Translations under genes and position numbers: made by a program
The notes under the pieces: generated by a model
The model's database searches: none
Told to the model about the DNA's origin: nothing
What the model saw: the letters and a program-made list of their open reading frames with translations, nothing else
NCBI GenBank assembly: GCA_000756795.1
Contig: CCSI01000001.1
Location: 1 to 64,000, forward strand
From: Qipengyuania vulgaris
GTDB taxonomy: Bacteria > Pseudomonadota > Alphaproteobacteria > Sphingomonadales > Sphingomonadaceae
DNA length: 64,000 bases
Direction: 5' to 3'
Shown: piece after piece, positions 24,477 through 33,512 of the stretch
How positions within the stretch are numbered: position 1 is the first letter of the stretch
Layout of the letters: each line of letters starts with the position of its first letter

Positions 24477-24481
24477 GCGGC

Positions 24482-25378
24482 TCAGCTCTGGCGGAAAGCC
24501 CAGCGCAGCGTTTTGGCCGCGCCCCAAGCGGCAGCGCGCGCCGGAATGGCTCCGAGGCCCGGGCGCTCCAGTCCCAGCATCGAGCGGGCGAAAGGTGGCA
24601 GCAGCGCGATGCTTTCGGCGACGATGGCCTTTTGCAAGGCAGGCGGCGCGCCTTCGGGGTTGATGCTCACTACGAATTCGGCGACTTCGCGGGCTTGCGG
24701 GCTGGTGGACAAGTCCTCGCGCAATTCGCGGAAGATCAGCTCCGCCTCGCGCCGGTTGGTGGGAATGGGGTCGGCCCCCAGCGCCGTCGCGACGACAGCG
24801 AACTGGCGGTAATATTCGTCCTGCTCGTGGCCCGGCATATCGGGCCTCGTCACGCGCATGTAACCTGCAAGGAAGCTGGTCGCTTCGGCCACATGGACCC
24901 AGGCCAGCGTGCGCGGGTCGGTTGCGGAATAGGGCGAGCCGTCGGGCAGGGTGCCCTGCACGCTCCGGTGGATGCGGTTGACCCGCTCTATCGATTCCAT
25001 CGCGATGTCGCGGTGGGCGAAGGTCGTGTCGGTGATGAAATGGGCGGTCCGCGACAGGCGCCCGTGCATGTCGCTGCGAAAATTCGAGAAGTCGAGCACG
25101 CCCTGAAGCGCATGCGGGTGGAGCATCTGGAGGAACAGCCCGCGGATGCCGCCGACCATCATGCCCACGATATCGGCGTGGACCATGCGGATGGGCGTGT
25201 CCTTTTCAAACAGGGCCTCGTCCGACACGCCGCGCGGCTGCGCGCTCGCATCGCCCTCGTTGAAGGTCGCTCTCACCGTGCCGACTATGCGCTGGCGAAG
25301 AAATTCGAGGGGGTCGGGGCGACTCACAAGCGCCAATATAGGCTTGGCGTTGACGAGATAAATGCCTAGGTCGCCCAT
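24482..25378 (-). CDS. DUF2236 (MpaB-like) protein
   Basis: A 298-aa protein of the DUF2236 family, related to latex-clearing oxygenase and MpaB. The characteristic stretches are visible: [22 protein letters not shown] (about 75-95), [16 protein letters not shown] and [11 protein letters not shown] with conserved His residues that bind haem in characterised relatives. Its substrate is unknown. I start at [10 protein letters not shown]; the frame stays open far upstream, but only antisense to cobS. The start lies 3 bases from the divergent cobS start, leaving almost no room for promoters, so one or both real starts may be further in. Confidence 0.8.
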   Translation of the reverse strand: MGDLGIYLVNAKPILALVSRPDPLEFLRQRIVGTVRATFNEGDASAQPRGVSDEALFEKDTPIRMVHADIVGMMVGGIRGLFLQMLHPHALQGVLDFSNFRSDMHGRLSRTAHFITDTTFAHRDIAMESIERVNRIHRSVQGTLPDGSPYSATDPRTLAWVHVAEATSFLAGYMRVTRPDMPGHEQDEYYRQFAVVATALGADPIPTNRREAELIFRELREDLSTSPQAREVAEFVVSINPEGAPPALQKAIVAESIALLPPFARSMLGLERPGLGAIPARAAAWGAAKTLRWAFRQS

Positions 25379-25381
25379 GCG

Positions 25382-26374
25382 ATGAACGAAATGACCGACA
25401 AGACCTTCGAACCTTCCGCCAAGACCGTCCTTCCCGCGCCCGACATCGAAGTCGATGTGCGCGAGACTTTCGGTATCGATATCGACTGGAAGGTGCCCGC
25501 TTTTTCCAAGCCGGACCCGCGCACGCCCGACCTCGACGAGGCCTATGTGTTCGATGCGGACACCACGCTCGCCATCCTCGCCGGCTTCGCGCACGATCGC
25601 CGCGTGATGGTGCAGGGCTATCACGGCACGGGTAAGTCGACCCATATCGAGCAGGTCGCAGCGCGCCTCAACTGGCCGTGTATACGTATCAACCTCGATG
25701 CGCATATCAGCCGTATCGACCTCGTCGGGCGCGATGCCATCGTGCTGCGCGACGGCTTGCAGGTCACCGAATTCCGCGAAGGCCTGCTGCCCTGGGCGCT
25801 CCAGCATCCGGTCGCGCTGGTGTTCGACGAATATGACGCGGGTCGCCCCGACGTGATGTTCGTGATCCAGCGCGTGCTCGAACAGCAGGGCAAGCTGACG
25901 CTGCTCGACCAGAACCGCGTCATCCGCCCCGATGCGCACTTCCGCCTCTTCGCCACTGCCAACACGGTCGGCCTTGGCGATACCAGCGGACTTTATCACG
26001 GCACGCAGGCCATCAACCAGGGCCAGATGGACCGCTGGAACATCGTCACTGCGCTGAATTACCTGCCCGCCGAGACCGAGCAGCAAATTGTTGAGGCGAA
26101 GAACCCCGATACCGACGTGAAGATTCTCGCCGACATGATTAAGGTCGCCGACCTGTCGCGGCAGGGCTTTATCAATGGCGATATCTCGACCGTGATGAGC
26201 CCGCGTACGGTCATCACCTGGGCGCAGAACTACGCCATCTTCAAGGATGTCGGTTTCGCCTTCCGCCTTTCCTTCCTCAACAAGTGCGATGAGGAAGAGC
26301 GCATGCTGGTCGCGGAATATTACCAGCGCGTCTTTGGCGAGGACCTGCCCGAAAGCGTGGTTGGGAAGAGTTAA
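25382..26374 (+). CDS. cobS: Cobaltochelatase subunit CobS-like AAA+ ATPase
   Basis: A 330-aa MoxR/CobS-type AAA+ ATPase. The Walker A motif is GYHGTGKST (79-87), Walker B is [10 protein letters not shown], and the CobS-typical [18 protein letters not shown] and [24 protein letters not shown] stretches are present. With CobT and CobN it would insert cobalt into hydrogenobyrinate diamide in aerobic cobalamin synthesis. No cobT or cobN follows; the next gene is a penicillin-binding protein. An alternative start is ATG at 25391. Confidence 0.88.
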   Translation: MNEMTDKTFEPSAKTVLPAPDIEVDVRETFGIDIDWKVPAFSKPDPRTPDLDEAYVFDADTTLAILAGFAHDRRVMVQGYHGTGKSTHIEQVAARLNWPCIRINLDAHISRIDLVGRDAIVLRDGLQVTEFREGLLPWALQHPVALVFDEYDAGRPDVMFVIQRVLEQQGKLTLLDQNRVIRPDAHFRLFATANTVGLGDTSGLYHGTQAINQGQMDRWNIVTALNYLPAETEQQIVEAKNPDTDVKILADMIKVADLSRQGFINGDISTVMSPRTVITWAQNYAIFKDVGFAFRLSFLNKCDEEERMLVAEYYQRVFGEDLPESVVGKS

Positions 26375-26424
26375 GGTTGGAAAGCCTATGCATAGCTGTG
26401 TTATTCGTGTAGCACAGTAGGTCC

Positions 26425-28635
26425 ATGGGCGTTCTCGATTCCATCTTCCGCCGCAGCCGTCCCGAGTCCGAGCCTTCGGGCCATCGCGGCTATTATTCGC
26501 TCGCCGACGATTGGGACGACGACGATAGCTGGGACGACCGGCTCGACGAAATCGACCATGCGGTGCGCGCGGAGGAGCGCCGCCGGCTGAAATGGTGGCA
26601 GAAAGAGCATTGGTTTGGCCGACGCAAGCGCTGGTGGGTGGTCCGTATCATTGCGGCCATCATCGCGCTATTCATCGTGCTGGTCGCGTGGCTGGCGGTT
26701 ACTGCGCCTCTCAACAAGTCGCTTGAACCGATTGCGCCGCCGCAAATCACACTTCTGGCGTCCGATGGCACCCCGATTGCCCGGAACGGGGCGGTGGTCG
26801 ACGAGCCGGTCGATATCGATACGCTCCCGCGGCATGTGGTCGAGGCTTTCCTCGCCATCGAGGACCGCCGGTTCTACGACCATTGGGGTGTCGACCCGCG
26901 CGGTATCGCCCGCGCTGCCTTCACCGGAACCGGCGGCGGTTCGACCATCACCCAGCAGCTGGCGAAATTCACCTTCCTCACGCCCGAGCGGACCATGACC
27001 CGCAAGGCGCGCGAAGCTCTCATCGCCTTCTGGCTGGAAGCGTGGCTGACCAAGGACGAAATCCTCGAGCGCTACCTCTCGAACGCCTATTTCGGCGACA
27101 ACGTGTACGGCCTTCGCGCAGCGAGCCTTCACTATTTCTACCGCAAGCCGGAAAACCTGCTGCCCAACCAGGCGGCGATGCTGGCGGGACTGTTGCAGGC
27201 GCCTTCGCGTTATGCCCCGACGCGGCACTACGACCGGGCGGAGAAGCGCATGAAGCTGGTCGTGCAGTCGATGGTCGCTGCCGGATACATCACCGAGGCT
27301 GAGGCCAAGGCCATGCGCCCGCCCGCGCTCGATGTGCGGCTCAAGAGCGACCTTCCCACCGGGACCTATTTCGCCGACTGGGCGCTGCCCAACGCGCGGC
27401 AGATGTCGGAAACCGGCTATGCGCGCCAGACGTTGACCACGACGCTCGATGCGCGGCTCCAGAACATCGCGCGCCGCGTGACCAGCCGGGCCCCCTTGGG
27501 TGAGGCGCAGGTGGCGCTGGTCGCCATGCGCACCAATGGTGAGGTCGTCGCCATGATCGGCGGCAAAGATTACGAGAAGTCGCCCTTCAACCGCGCCACC
27601 ATGGCCAAGCGCCAGCCGGGCTCGACATTCAAGCTCTTCGTCTACCTTGCCGCCATGCGCGACGGGTGGAGCCCTGATGACCGCATCAGCAATGCGAAGA
27701 TAGAGCAGGGCGGCTACCGGCCCGAAAACTCCGGCGGGCGCTATTCGGACAGCCTGACGCTGGAACAGGCCTTCGCTCAGTCGAGCAATGTCGCCGCCGT
27801 GCGACTGTTCGGCGAAGTCGGCAGCGAGAAGGTCATCGATGCCGCGCGCGACCTCGGCGTAACCTCGCCGCTCACCAAGGGCGACCCGAGCATGGCGCTC
27901 GGCACTTCGACCATGAGCCTGCTTGAGCTGACTGCAGCCTATGCGGGGGTTGCGGGCAATGCCTATCCGGTCGAACCGCGGGCGTTCGCGGTTCCCGAGC
28001 GCGGGTGGTTCGAGAGCCTGGTCGATGGCCCTTCGAGCTTTTCCGGCGCCACGAGCCGCAAGATGGACCGGCTTCTGGAAGCTGTCATCACCGGCGGCAC
28101 GGGCCGGAGCGCGAAGCTGTCCATGCCTGCTTTCGGGAAGACCGGGACGACGCAGGATAATCGCGACGCGCTGTTCGTGGGATATGCGGGCGACCTCGTG
28201 GTCGGCGTGTGGATCGGCAATGACGACAATTCGCCGTTGAAGGGCATTTCGGGCGGCGGCCTGCCCGCGCGCATCTGGCGCGACTTCATGAGCCAGGCGC
28301 TGGGTGCGCAGCCTGCTCCCAAGGCTCCTGCGCCGACCGACATTCCCGATCCCGGCGGCCCGGTCGAACCGCTCGATGTTCCCGACTTGGGCGACATTCC
28401 CATCGGCGACGGCAATTCGCGCATTCGCATCCGCGATGGCGAGGCTGTCTTCAGCACTGAAATCGACGGTATCCCGGTCGAAATAAGGCTCGGCGAGGAC
28501 GGCATTGGCGTGGACGAGGCGGCAATCGAAGAAGCGCGTCGCCGCGCCGAAGAACGCCGCGAGGAAGCCGAAGAGCGGCAATATGAAGAGCTCCGCCGCC
28601 AACTCGAACGCGAGGGGCGGACGGGTCCGGGTTAG
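26425..28635 (+). CDS. Bifunctional penicillin-binding protein (class A)
   Basis: A 736-aa peptidoglycan synthase. An acidic, Asp-rich cytoplasmic lead (about 30-50) precedes a single membrane anchor (about 72-95). The GT51 transglycosylase domain shows EDRRFYDHWGVD with the catalytic Glu and GGSTITQQLAK. The transpeptidase domain has PGSTFK (active-site Ser and Lys), SSN and KTGTT. A charged coiled-coil tail rich in Glu and Arg ends the protein. It polymerises and cross-links glycan strands in the periplasm and is closest to the PBP1A/1C type. Confidence 0.93.
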   Translation: MGVLDSIFRRSRPESEPSGHRGYYSLADDWDDDDSWDDRLDEIDHAVRAEERRRLKWWQKEHWFGRRKRWWVVRIIAAIIALFIVLVAWLAVTAPLNKSLEPIAPPQITLLASDGTPIARNGAVVDEPVDIDTLPRHVVEAFLAIEDRRFYDHWGVDPRGIARAAFTGTGGGSTITQQLAKFTFLTPERTMTRKAREALIAFWLEAWLTKDEILERYLSNAYFGDNVYGLRAASLHYFYRKPENLLPNQAAMLAGLLQAPSRYAPTRHYDRAEKRMKLVVQSMVAAGYITEAEAKAMRPPALDVRLKSDLPTGTYFADWALPNARQMSETGYARQTLTTTLDARLQNIARRVTSRAPLGEAQVALVAMRTNGEVVAMIGGKDYEKSPFNRATMAKRQPGSTFKLFVYLAAMRDGWSPDDRISNAKIEQGGYRPENSGGRYSDSLTLEQAFAQSSNVAAVRLFGEVGSEKVIDAARDLGVTSPLTKGDPSMALGTSTMSLLELTAAYAGVAGNAYPVEPRAFAVPERGWFESLVDGPSSFSGATSRKMDRLLEAVITGGTGRSAKLSMPAFGKTGTTQDNRDALFVGYAGDLVVGVWIGNDDNSPLKGISGGGLPARIWRDFMSQALGAQPAPKAPAPTDIPDPGGPVEPLDVPDLGDIPIGDGNSRIRIRDGEAVFSTEIDGIPVEIRLGEDGIGVDEAAIEEARRRAEERREEAEERQYEELRRQLEREGRTGPG

Positions 28636-29045
28636 TCTTCGGGCTCGCCCATGAAGACGTTCATCACTGCGGTCGCTATCGGGCGCGTGCGGTCGTCCTG
28701 CCACGCTTCGACGGTCAGATTGGCGCTGCGGCGACCGAGCTTGGTCACGCGGCCCTTGGCAAAGCTCGCCTGCGATTTGCCCGCCGAAAGATATTGCACG
28801 GTGATATTGATGGGTTTGAGCACCGCATCACGTTCGCGCTCTGCCAGTTCTGCACGCAGCGCGGCATAGCCTGCGGTTTCGAGCAATCCGCCCGTCGCGC
28901 CGCCGTGGAAATGCTCGGGCCGTCCTTCGACCGCCTCGACGAATTCGACCTGCATGACAGGCACGCCGTCTTCCCATTCGCTCAGTTCGATGCCGAGCGA
29001 GCGGGCGTAAGGCGTGAGGAGGGCGATGTCGGGATGCTCAGCCAC
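28632..29045 (-). CDS. PaaI-type hotdog thioesterase
   Basis: A 137-aa protein with a GTG start. The hotdog fold is seen from the HFHGGATGGLLETAGYAAL helix (about 44-62), which carries the active-site region of PaaI thioesterases, and the strand block NITVQYLSAG...GRVTKLGRRSANLTVE. It would hydrolyse an acyl-CoA; the substrate is unknown. It overlaps the upstream thioesterase gene by 8 bases, so the two are translated together and may form a heteromer. Confidence 0.82.
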   Translation of the reverse strand: MAEHPDIALLTPYARSLGIELSEWEDGVPVMQVEFVEAVEGRPEHFHGGATGGLLETAGYAALRAELAERERDAVLKPINITVQYLSAGKSQASFAKGRVTKLGRRSANLTVEAWQDDRTRPIATAVMNVFMGEPED

Positions 29046-29496
29046 CGGGCAACTCCCGCTTCGGCCCGCCGCCGATTTTCATGAAGACCGCCTGGATATG
29101 CGCGACCGGGTCGTCGACGTCGCCATCATGCGCGAGGCCGCGAACGAAAGCGGCGCTCCGGGTGATGCGATAGCATTGTGAGCGGCCGAACACTGCGGCA
29201 CCTTCGCGGGCCGGACGGACATAATCGACGCGCAGGTCGAGCGTGGCAATCGCCTGAAACTTGTCCATCGCCTTCCAGATGGCGAGGCCGCTGGCCATGT
29301 CCATCAGGCTGAGGATGGGGCCGGAGGCAAGCACATGCTGGCCCTCGTCGCCAATGAGGTCCTCGCGCCACGGCAACTCCAGTTCCACCCAGTCGTTGCC
29401 ATGGTCGGAATAGCGCATGCCGAGGAAACCGGGATGCCCGCGGCTCGTTAGGAACGGCGTGGCCGTCTTCGGGTCGAATGCTGCTTGTTCGCTCAT
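29038..29496 (-). CDS. PaaI-type hotdog thioesterase
   Basis: A 152-aa thioesterase; I start at MSEQAAFDP, since the upstream in-frame region looks non-coding. The fold signature is GPILSLMDMASGLAIWKAM (about 62-80) with the Asp typical of this class, and LDLRVDYVRPAREGAAVFG follows. It is a second hotdog gene in tandem with the preceding one, with low similarity between them. It is divergent from the small peptide gene at 29632. Confidence 0.82.
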   Translation of the reverse strand: MSEQAAFDPKTATPFLTSRGHPGFLGMRYSDHGNDWVELELPWREDLIGDEGQHVLASGPILSLMDMASGLAIWKAMDKFQAIATLDLRVDYVRPAREGAAVFGRSQCYRITRSAAFVRGLAHDGDVDDPVAHIQAVFMKIGGGPKRELPGG

Positions 29497-29631
29497 GGTC
29501 GAGAGCGCCGATAGCGTCCGGTTCCCCGCCATTACAATCTTTTAATTCGATTGCCCGCCCGCAGCTTGGCAGCAAGCGCAGCGGGGAGCGTGGCACGGGG
29601 TCGCACTCCCTCCAATTAAGGGAGAAAACAT

Positions 29632-29793
29632 ATGGATCTGCCAAAGATCGACCTTGCCAGCCTTCCCGGCCTCGACATTGCCACCGGCCTGTTCGGCTCG
29701 CTGTCCGCAGAGGGCGGCCCGACCGTGGACGACCGCATCGTGGTCATCATGGTCTACCTCTATGAAATCGCGCCCACCGAGACGCTTTTCTAA
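29632..29793 (+). CDS. 53-aa peptide of unknown function, first gene of a cassette
   Basis: A short gene with a strong GGGAGAAAA ribosome binding site. The peptide begins MDLPKIDLASLPGLD, continues ATGLFGSLSAEGG, and ends with a hydrophobic aromatic segment (VVIMVYLYEIA) and PTETLF. There is no signal peptide. The N-terminal DLPKIDLASLP is leader-like, and the C-terminus is distinct in composition. It is followed 15 bases later by two larger genes, one of them cupin-like. A modified-peptide precursor is one reading; a small subunit or chaperone of the larger proteins is another. The family is not one I can name. Confidence 0.65.
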   Translation: MDLPKIDLASLPGLDIATGLFGSLSAEGGPTVDDRIVVIMVYLYEIAPTETLF

Positions 29794-29808
29794 GGGTCGA
29801 GCGGGACG

Positions 29809-30771
29809 ATGCGTATCGATCCGCAATTGGCCACGCTGCGACGCGATCCTGCCTCGCAGCGTGCTGTCCAGCTGAGGCTGGAGACTATTCGCGATAAGTG
29901 GCTGGCTGGTGCGGCCGCGCCGGTACGTGCTGCGCTGGCCGAGTATGGGCGGGGGGCGAAGTTCGCCGACCTCGAGGCCTTGCACAATCTCGTGGAGCAA
30001 CAAGGCGAGGCGCGTTCGCTCGTCGAGGCGATGATGAAGTCGATGATTGCGGCTCTCGCCGAAGCACCGCTCGGGCAGATACCCTTTCGGCACCAGAAGT
30101 CCGGCCATTTCTCGACTCTCGAACTGATGCGTTCGGGACGTGCTGGCCTGACCCTGATTACCTATGAGGAATTCGACCAGCCCTCGGCCTCCGCTGGTTT
30201 TGCGGGCGGTGATTTGCACGAGGTGGTGCTCGCCGGAGCAGCGGATGTGCGGCATCTTGAACTGCTCGAAGAGAATGCCACACATGCGGCTATCGACTGC
30301 ACCGCACGGCGCGTGGTGGCCGGAGATAACATGCGTTGCACCGGCGCTGGCGAGACGAGGCTCGTCGAGCGCGTCTATGGCCGCCTCGTCATGCTGCGCA
30401 TTGCCCGGACGGACGAGAACCCTCGCGAAACGCGGCAATATGCGCTCGATGACGGGCGTCTCATCCACCGCGCCAGCGGCAGCCGCGAGGAAAGCCGCCG
30501 CGAGATGGCGATGGCGCTGCTCGGGCGAATGGGGCGCAAGGACGCCGCCCCCGTGCTTGCGGAACTCGCTGGCGAGGGCAGCGCGCATATCCGCTGGCAA
30601 AGTTTGCGCGAATGTCTCGCGCTCGACAGCGGCGCGGGTTTCGATGCCTTGTCCAGCGTGGCTGCTGACCCCGCCGACCCGCTTGCCGTGCCTGCCGGAG
30701 CGCTGCGGGCTCAACTGGCCGAGGCCTATCCGCAACTTCTTGAGAGGAAGACCCAAACATGCCCCGCGTGA
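29809..30771 (+). CDS. HEAT-repeat-like protein with possible degenerate cupin
   Basis: A 320-aa cytosolic protein I do not recognise. The N-terminus (1-85) is helical; a beta-rich middle (about 90-215: FRHQKSGHFSTLEL, GDLHEVVLAGAADVRHL, ERVYGRLVMLRIA) could be a cupin-like sandwich lacking a clear metal triad; the C-terminal part (about 225-315) reads as HEAT-type helix pairs (MAMALLGRMGRKDAAPVLAE, then HIRWQSLRECLAL). It overlaps the next gene by 13 bases. The layout parallels the next protein, so they may be diverged paralogues. Confidence 0.6.
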   Translation: MRIDPQLATLRRDPASQRAVQLRLETIRDKWLAGAAAPVRAALAEYGRGAKFADLEALHNLVEQQGEARSLVEAMMKSMIAALAEAPLGQIPFRHQKSGHFSTLELMRSGRAGLTLITYEEFDQPSASAGFAGGDLHEVVLAGAADVRHLELLEENATHAAIDCTARRVVAGDNMRCTGAGETRLVERVYGRLVMLRIARTDENPRETRQYALDDGRLIHRASGSREESRREMAMALLGRMGRKDAAPVLAELAGEGSAHIRWQSLRECLALDSGAGFDALSSVAADPADPLAVPAGALRAQLAEAYPQLLERKTQTCPA

Positions 30772-31658
30772 TAGAAAGCGAAGACACGCGCTCACACGAT
30801 ATCGGCGACTGCCTCGCCATGCTTGACGAGAGGCCCTTCGACCCGGCTTGCGAAGATGCACTGGCGAATGGCGCGACCGCATTGAAGCGGCTCGCAAACA
30901 ATCGCGAGTTTCTCGGTGATTTGCTCATCGAACAATTGAAGTCGCGCTTCCGCGAAAGCACGCTAGACAGCGGCTACGGGCCGCAATCCATCGTTTTGTC
31001 GCGCATGAGAGGAAACAGCTTTCTGCGCGCAAATATCTGGCCGAGCGAAGACGAGAGCAGCTATGCGGCGAGCGGCGCGGATGCCTTCGTCTATGGCGTG
31101 CCGCACGACCACAATTTCGCGTTCCTCACCGCGGGCTATTTCGGCCCCGGCTACGGCAGCGACTATTTCGAATATGATTACGAGGAAGTCGCGGGATGGC
31201 GCGGCGAGACGGCGGACCTACGCTTCGTCGAGCGCAGCAACCTCTCCGAAGGCAAACTGATGCTCTACCGCGCACATCGCGACGTGCATTCGCAGCTGCC
31301 ACCGTCCTCCATGTCGGTCTCGCTCAACATCATGCACATCGACCCGGCGCAGGGCTGGTATGACCAGTACGGCTTCGTTCTCGACAGCAATGCCGTGACC
31401 GGCGTGCTGAACCCGACCTCGACCGAGTGTTTCCTGCGCTGTGCGGTAGGCTTGGGCGGCGAGGAGGCCGTGGACTTCGCCACATGGGCAGGAAGCTCGC
31501 ATCCGAGCGACCGGCTGCGGCTGGCGAGCTTCGAGGCGCGCAGCGTGCTGGTGTCGGGCGAGGCGCGCGACGCGCTCTGGCGCGAGGCCGAGCTGTCGGG
31601 AAGTCTGATGTTGGCGAAGGAAGCCGCAGCAAGGCGCGCGGCAATGGAAGCGGCCTAG
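30759..31658 (+). CDS. Cupin-like protein, possible metal oxygenase
   Basis: A 299-aa protein. The N-terminal 100 residues are helical. The centre shows a cupin-type pattern: VPHDHNFAFLTAGYFG (His-x-His near 117-119), EYDYEEVAGWRGE (acidic candidates) and YRAHRDVHSQLPP (His near 174-178), followed by MSVSLNIMHID. These residues could bind iron as in cysteine-dioxygenase-like cupins. The C-terminal third is helical and Ala-rich. It is the last gene of the cassette with the 53-aa peptide. Substrate and function are unknown. Confidence 0.65.
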   Translation: MPRVIESEDTRSHDIGDCLAMLDERPFDPACEDALANGATALKRLANNREFLGDLLIEQLKSRFRESTLDSGYGPQSIVLSRMRGNSFLRANIWPSEDESSYAASGADAFVYGVPHDHNFAFLTAGYFGPGYGSDYFEYDYEEVAGWRGETADLRFVERSNLSEGKLMLYRAHRDVHSQLPPSSMSVSLNIMHIDPAQGWYDQYGFVLDSNAVTGVLNPTSTECFLRCAVGLGGEEAVDFATWAGSSHPSDRLRLASFEARSVLVSGEARDALWREAELSGSLMLAKEAAARRAAMEAA

Positions 31659-31789
31659 AACAGGACCGCGATAGTCATAACGAGGAGCAGGGCGACCAGC
31701 GTCACGCCGAGCAATTGCCCGGCAAGCGCCTTCATTCCTGCGCGACGACGGCCGGATATTGCATCCGTGCGGTTTTCCATATCGAGCAT
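31655..31789 (-). CDS. 44-aa single-helix membrane protein
   Basis: A small gene with an AGGAGAGGG ribosome binding site at 8 bases. A short basic lead (MENRTDAISGRRRAG) is followed by one membrane helix (about 20-43). It follows ruvX by 16 bases and is the last gene of the leftward pyrE operon. Its stop overlaps the stop of the cupin-like gene on the other strand. No function is known. Confidence 0.55.
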   Translation of the reverse strand: MLDMENRTDAISGRRRAGMKALAGQLLGVTLVALLLVMTIAVLF

Positions 31790-31805
31790 TGTGGCGACCC
31801 TCTCC

Positions 31806-32294
31806 TCAAAATCCGCCTCCTGCCAGCGCGTCTATGGCGCCTTGCAGGATGATTGCAGCCGCGTGGCTGTCTATTTTTTCGGCCCGCTTTGCGCGGCTCA
31901 TGTCCTGGCCGATCATCGCTGCATCGGCAGACGATGTCGACCACCTTTCGTCCCATAGAAGTATCGGCAGTTCAAGCGCTTGCGAAAGGTTTCTGGCGTA
32001 AGCACGGCTCGCCTGAGCGCGCGGGCCTTCGGTTCCGTCCATATTGCGGGGAAGGCCGACGACCACGCCTGAAACCGAGCGGGCAGTCACGATTTCGCGC
32101 AATTTGCCGCAGTCCTTGGTGAATTTGCTGCGTTCGATTGTCTTGCCCGCAGTGGCATAGCGCCAGCCCGCATCGCAAGTGGCGACACCGATGGTCTTGG
32201 TGCCGAGGTCGAGTCCGAGCAGCACGCCGCCCTCGGGCAGCGCGTCGCCATATTCGAGAGCGTTGTCGGTAATCAGGAGGCTGTGCTCGTCCAT
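31806..32294 (-). CDS. ruvX: Putative pre-16S rRNA nuclease / RuvX (YqgF)
   Basis: A 162-aa YqgF-family RNase-H-fold nuclease. It shows LLGLDLGTKTIGVA with the first catalytic Asp (about residue 29), VVVGLPRNMDGTEGPRAQ, LWDERWST and the last acidic patch (EKIDSHAAAIILQ). The family trims 16S rRNA 5' ends or resolves recombination intermediates. The start overlaps the DUF3089 gene by 22 bases. Confidence 0.92.
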   Translation of the reverse strand: MDEHSLLITDNALEYGDALPEGGVLLGLDLGTKTIGVATCDAGWRYATAGKTIERSKFTKDCGKLREIVTARSVSGVVVGLPRNMDGTEGPRAQASRAYARNLSQALELPILLWDERWSTSSADAAMIGQDMSRAKRAEKIDSHAAAIILQGAIDALAGGGF

Positions 32295-33511
32295 GCATTC
32301 ACGCGCTTGAGGACGTCTTCCTGCAGGTTCTTCCAGAACAGCGGGATGTCGTAGACATGGTAGTTGCCGCCGGGCAGCACGCCTTCGCCCAGTTCGGGCG
32401 GGTCGCCGATGAGGAGCAAGCCTTCATCATTGCAACGTGCGGGGACTGCGCCGGCGATGAGTTCGCCCGATGACAGGTCCGCGCTGGGCTTCAGCGTTCC
32501 GAGATTAGCCGAAGCGGGCGCTTCGCCGCCCACGCTGCCCGTGAGCGGATTGACGCAGAGGATAGGGCCATTGCCGCGCGGCTGGCCGTCGAAGCCGGGT
32601 GTCGCTTCGTAGCGGCGCTTGATGAAATCGGCATCGCCATCATCGCTGAAGGAGGAATAGGCGATGATGCAACCCGTCTGCTGCGCCGATGCACAGGCGG
32701 GCAGGGGCAGGGCGGGCAAATCGTGCTCGATCGAGATGGGCCAGCCGATGGCATAGACAGCCACGATCCGGTCGCTCATTCCGGCGGCCTCGGCGCGGTC
32801 CATCAGCAGGCGCAGAACGTGGATGGCGCCCTGGCTGTGTCCGGCGAGTACGAGGGGTTTGTCTTCGTCCACGCTCTCGAGGAAATAGTCGAAGGCCTGC
32901 GCGACATCCTCGTAAGCGGCGTCGATGGCTTGCTGCGCTTCGGGCTTGTCGGTCAGGAAGGCGCCTGCAGCGGCCTGTCGGTATTTCGGAGCCCAGATTT
33001 CGTCGGCGCGGTTGAAGGGGCTGGCGAGCCCGCGCAGGAAGGTGCGCGCTCGGCTGTTGGTGGTCGCATCGTCGAGCGTCGCGTTCCATGCCGTGCCGCC
33101 TGCTTTGAGGAAGCTGGTCGGCGGTACGAAGAATACGGCAAAGTCGGGCGTTTCCTGCGCATCCGCTGCTTCACCTGCGACCGAGCCGGACGTAGCCATC
33201 GCGCCTGCGTCTTCGAGGCTTTGCTCGGCTGCCGGGCGATCGGGTGCGGCTGCCTGCTCAGCCGGATCTTCGGCAGGCTGCGCCACGGCCGGCTGATATC
33301 GCGAAGGGTCGTTCGTGCCGAGGCCGGGGCGAGAATACCACATGTCCGGATCCTCATAGGCGTTGGCTGCGAGCGCCTCCTGCTCGACGAATTCGCCGCG
33401 CGGAACGAAGGCAATCTCGGTCGCCTCGCGCGACCAGATGCTAAGGGCAATCATGCCGACGATGATGATGACGATGATGACCGCCACAAGGTATAGGAAT
33501 TTGCGGACCAT
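32273..33511 (-). CDS. DUF3089 alpha/beta hydrolase, membrane-anchored
   Basis: A 412-aa protein. An N-terminal membrane helix (about 5-27) anchors a periplasmic domain. A low-complexity Ala/Pro/Glu linker (about 75-125) is followed by FAVFFVPPTSFLKAG and the nucleophile elbow VLAGHSQGAIHVL (Ser near 225), with NYHVYDIPLFW near the C-terminus providing the likely His. DUF3089 proteins are serine hydrolases of unknown substrate. It lies one base after the AI-2E gene in the operon. Confidence 0.85.
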   Translation of the reverse strand: MVRKFLYLVAVIIVIIIVGMIALSIWSREATEIAFVPRGEFVEQEALAANAYEDPDMWYSRPGLGTNDPSRYQPAVAQPAEDPAEQAAAPDRPAAEQSLEDAGAMATSGSVAGEAADAQETPDFAVFFVPPTSFLKAGGTAWNATLDDATTNSRARTFLRGLASPFNRADEIWAPKYRQAAAGAFLTDKPEAQQAIDAAYEDVAQAFDYFLESVDEDKPLVLAGHSQGAIHVLRLLMDRAEAAGMSDRIVAVYAIGWPISIEHDLPALPLPACASAQQTGCIIAYSSFSDDGDADFIKRRYEATPGFDGQPRGNGPILCVNPLTGSVGGEAPASANLGTLKPSADLSSGELIAGAVPARCNDEGLLLIGDPPELGEGVLPGGNYHVYDIPLFWKNLQEDVLKRVNAWTSTAS

Positions 33512-33512
33512 A

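Noticed and set aside
25379-26086. N-terminal extension of the MpaB-like ORF to 534 codons
   Set aside because: The extra part is antisense to cobS and not similar to the family; only the part up to 25378 is kept.
26668-28704. Minus-strand ORF of 678 codons
   Set aside because: It lies wholly antisense to the penicillin-binding protein, whose motifs are unmistakable; long antisense frames are usual in GC-rich DNA.
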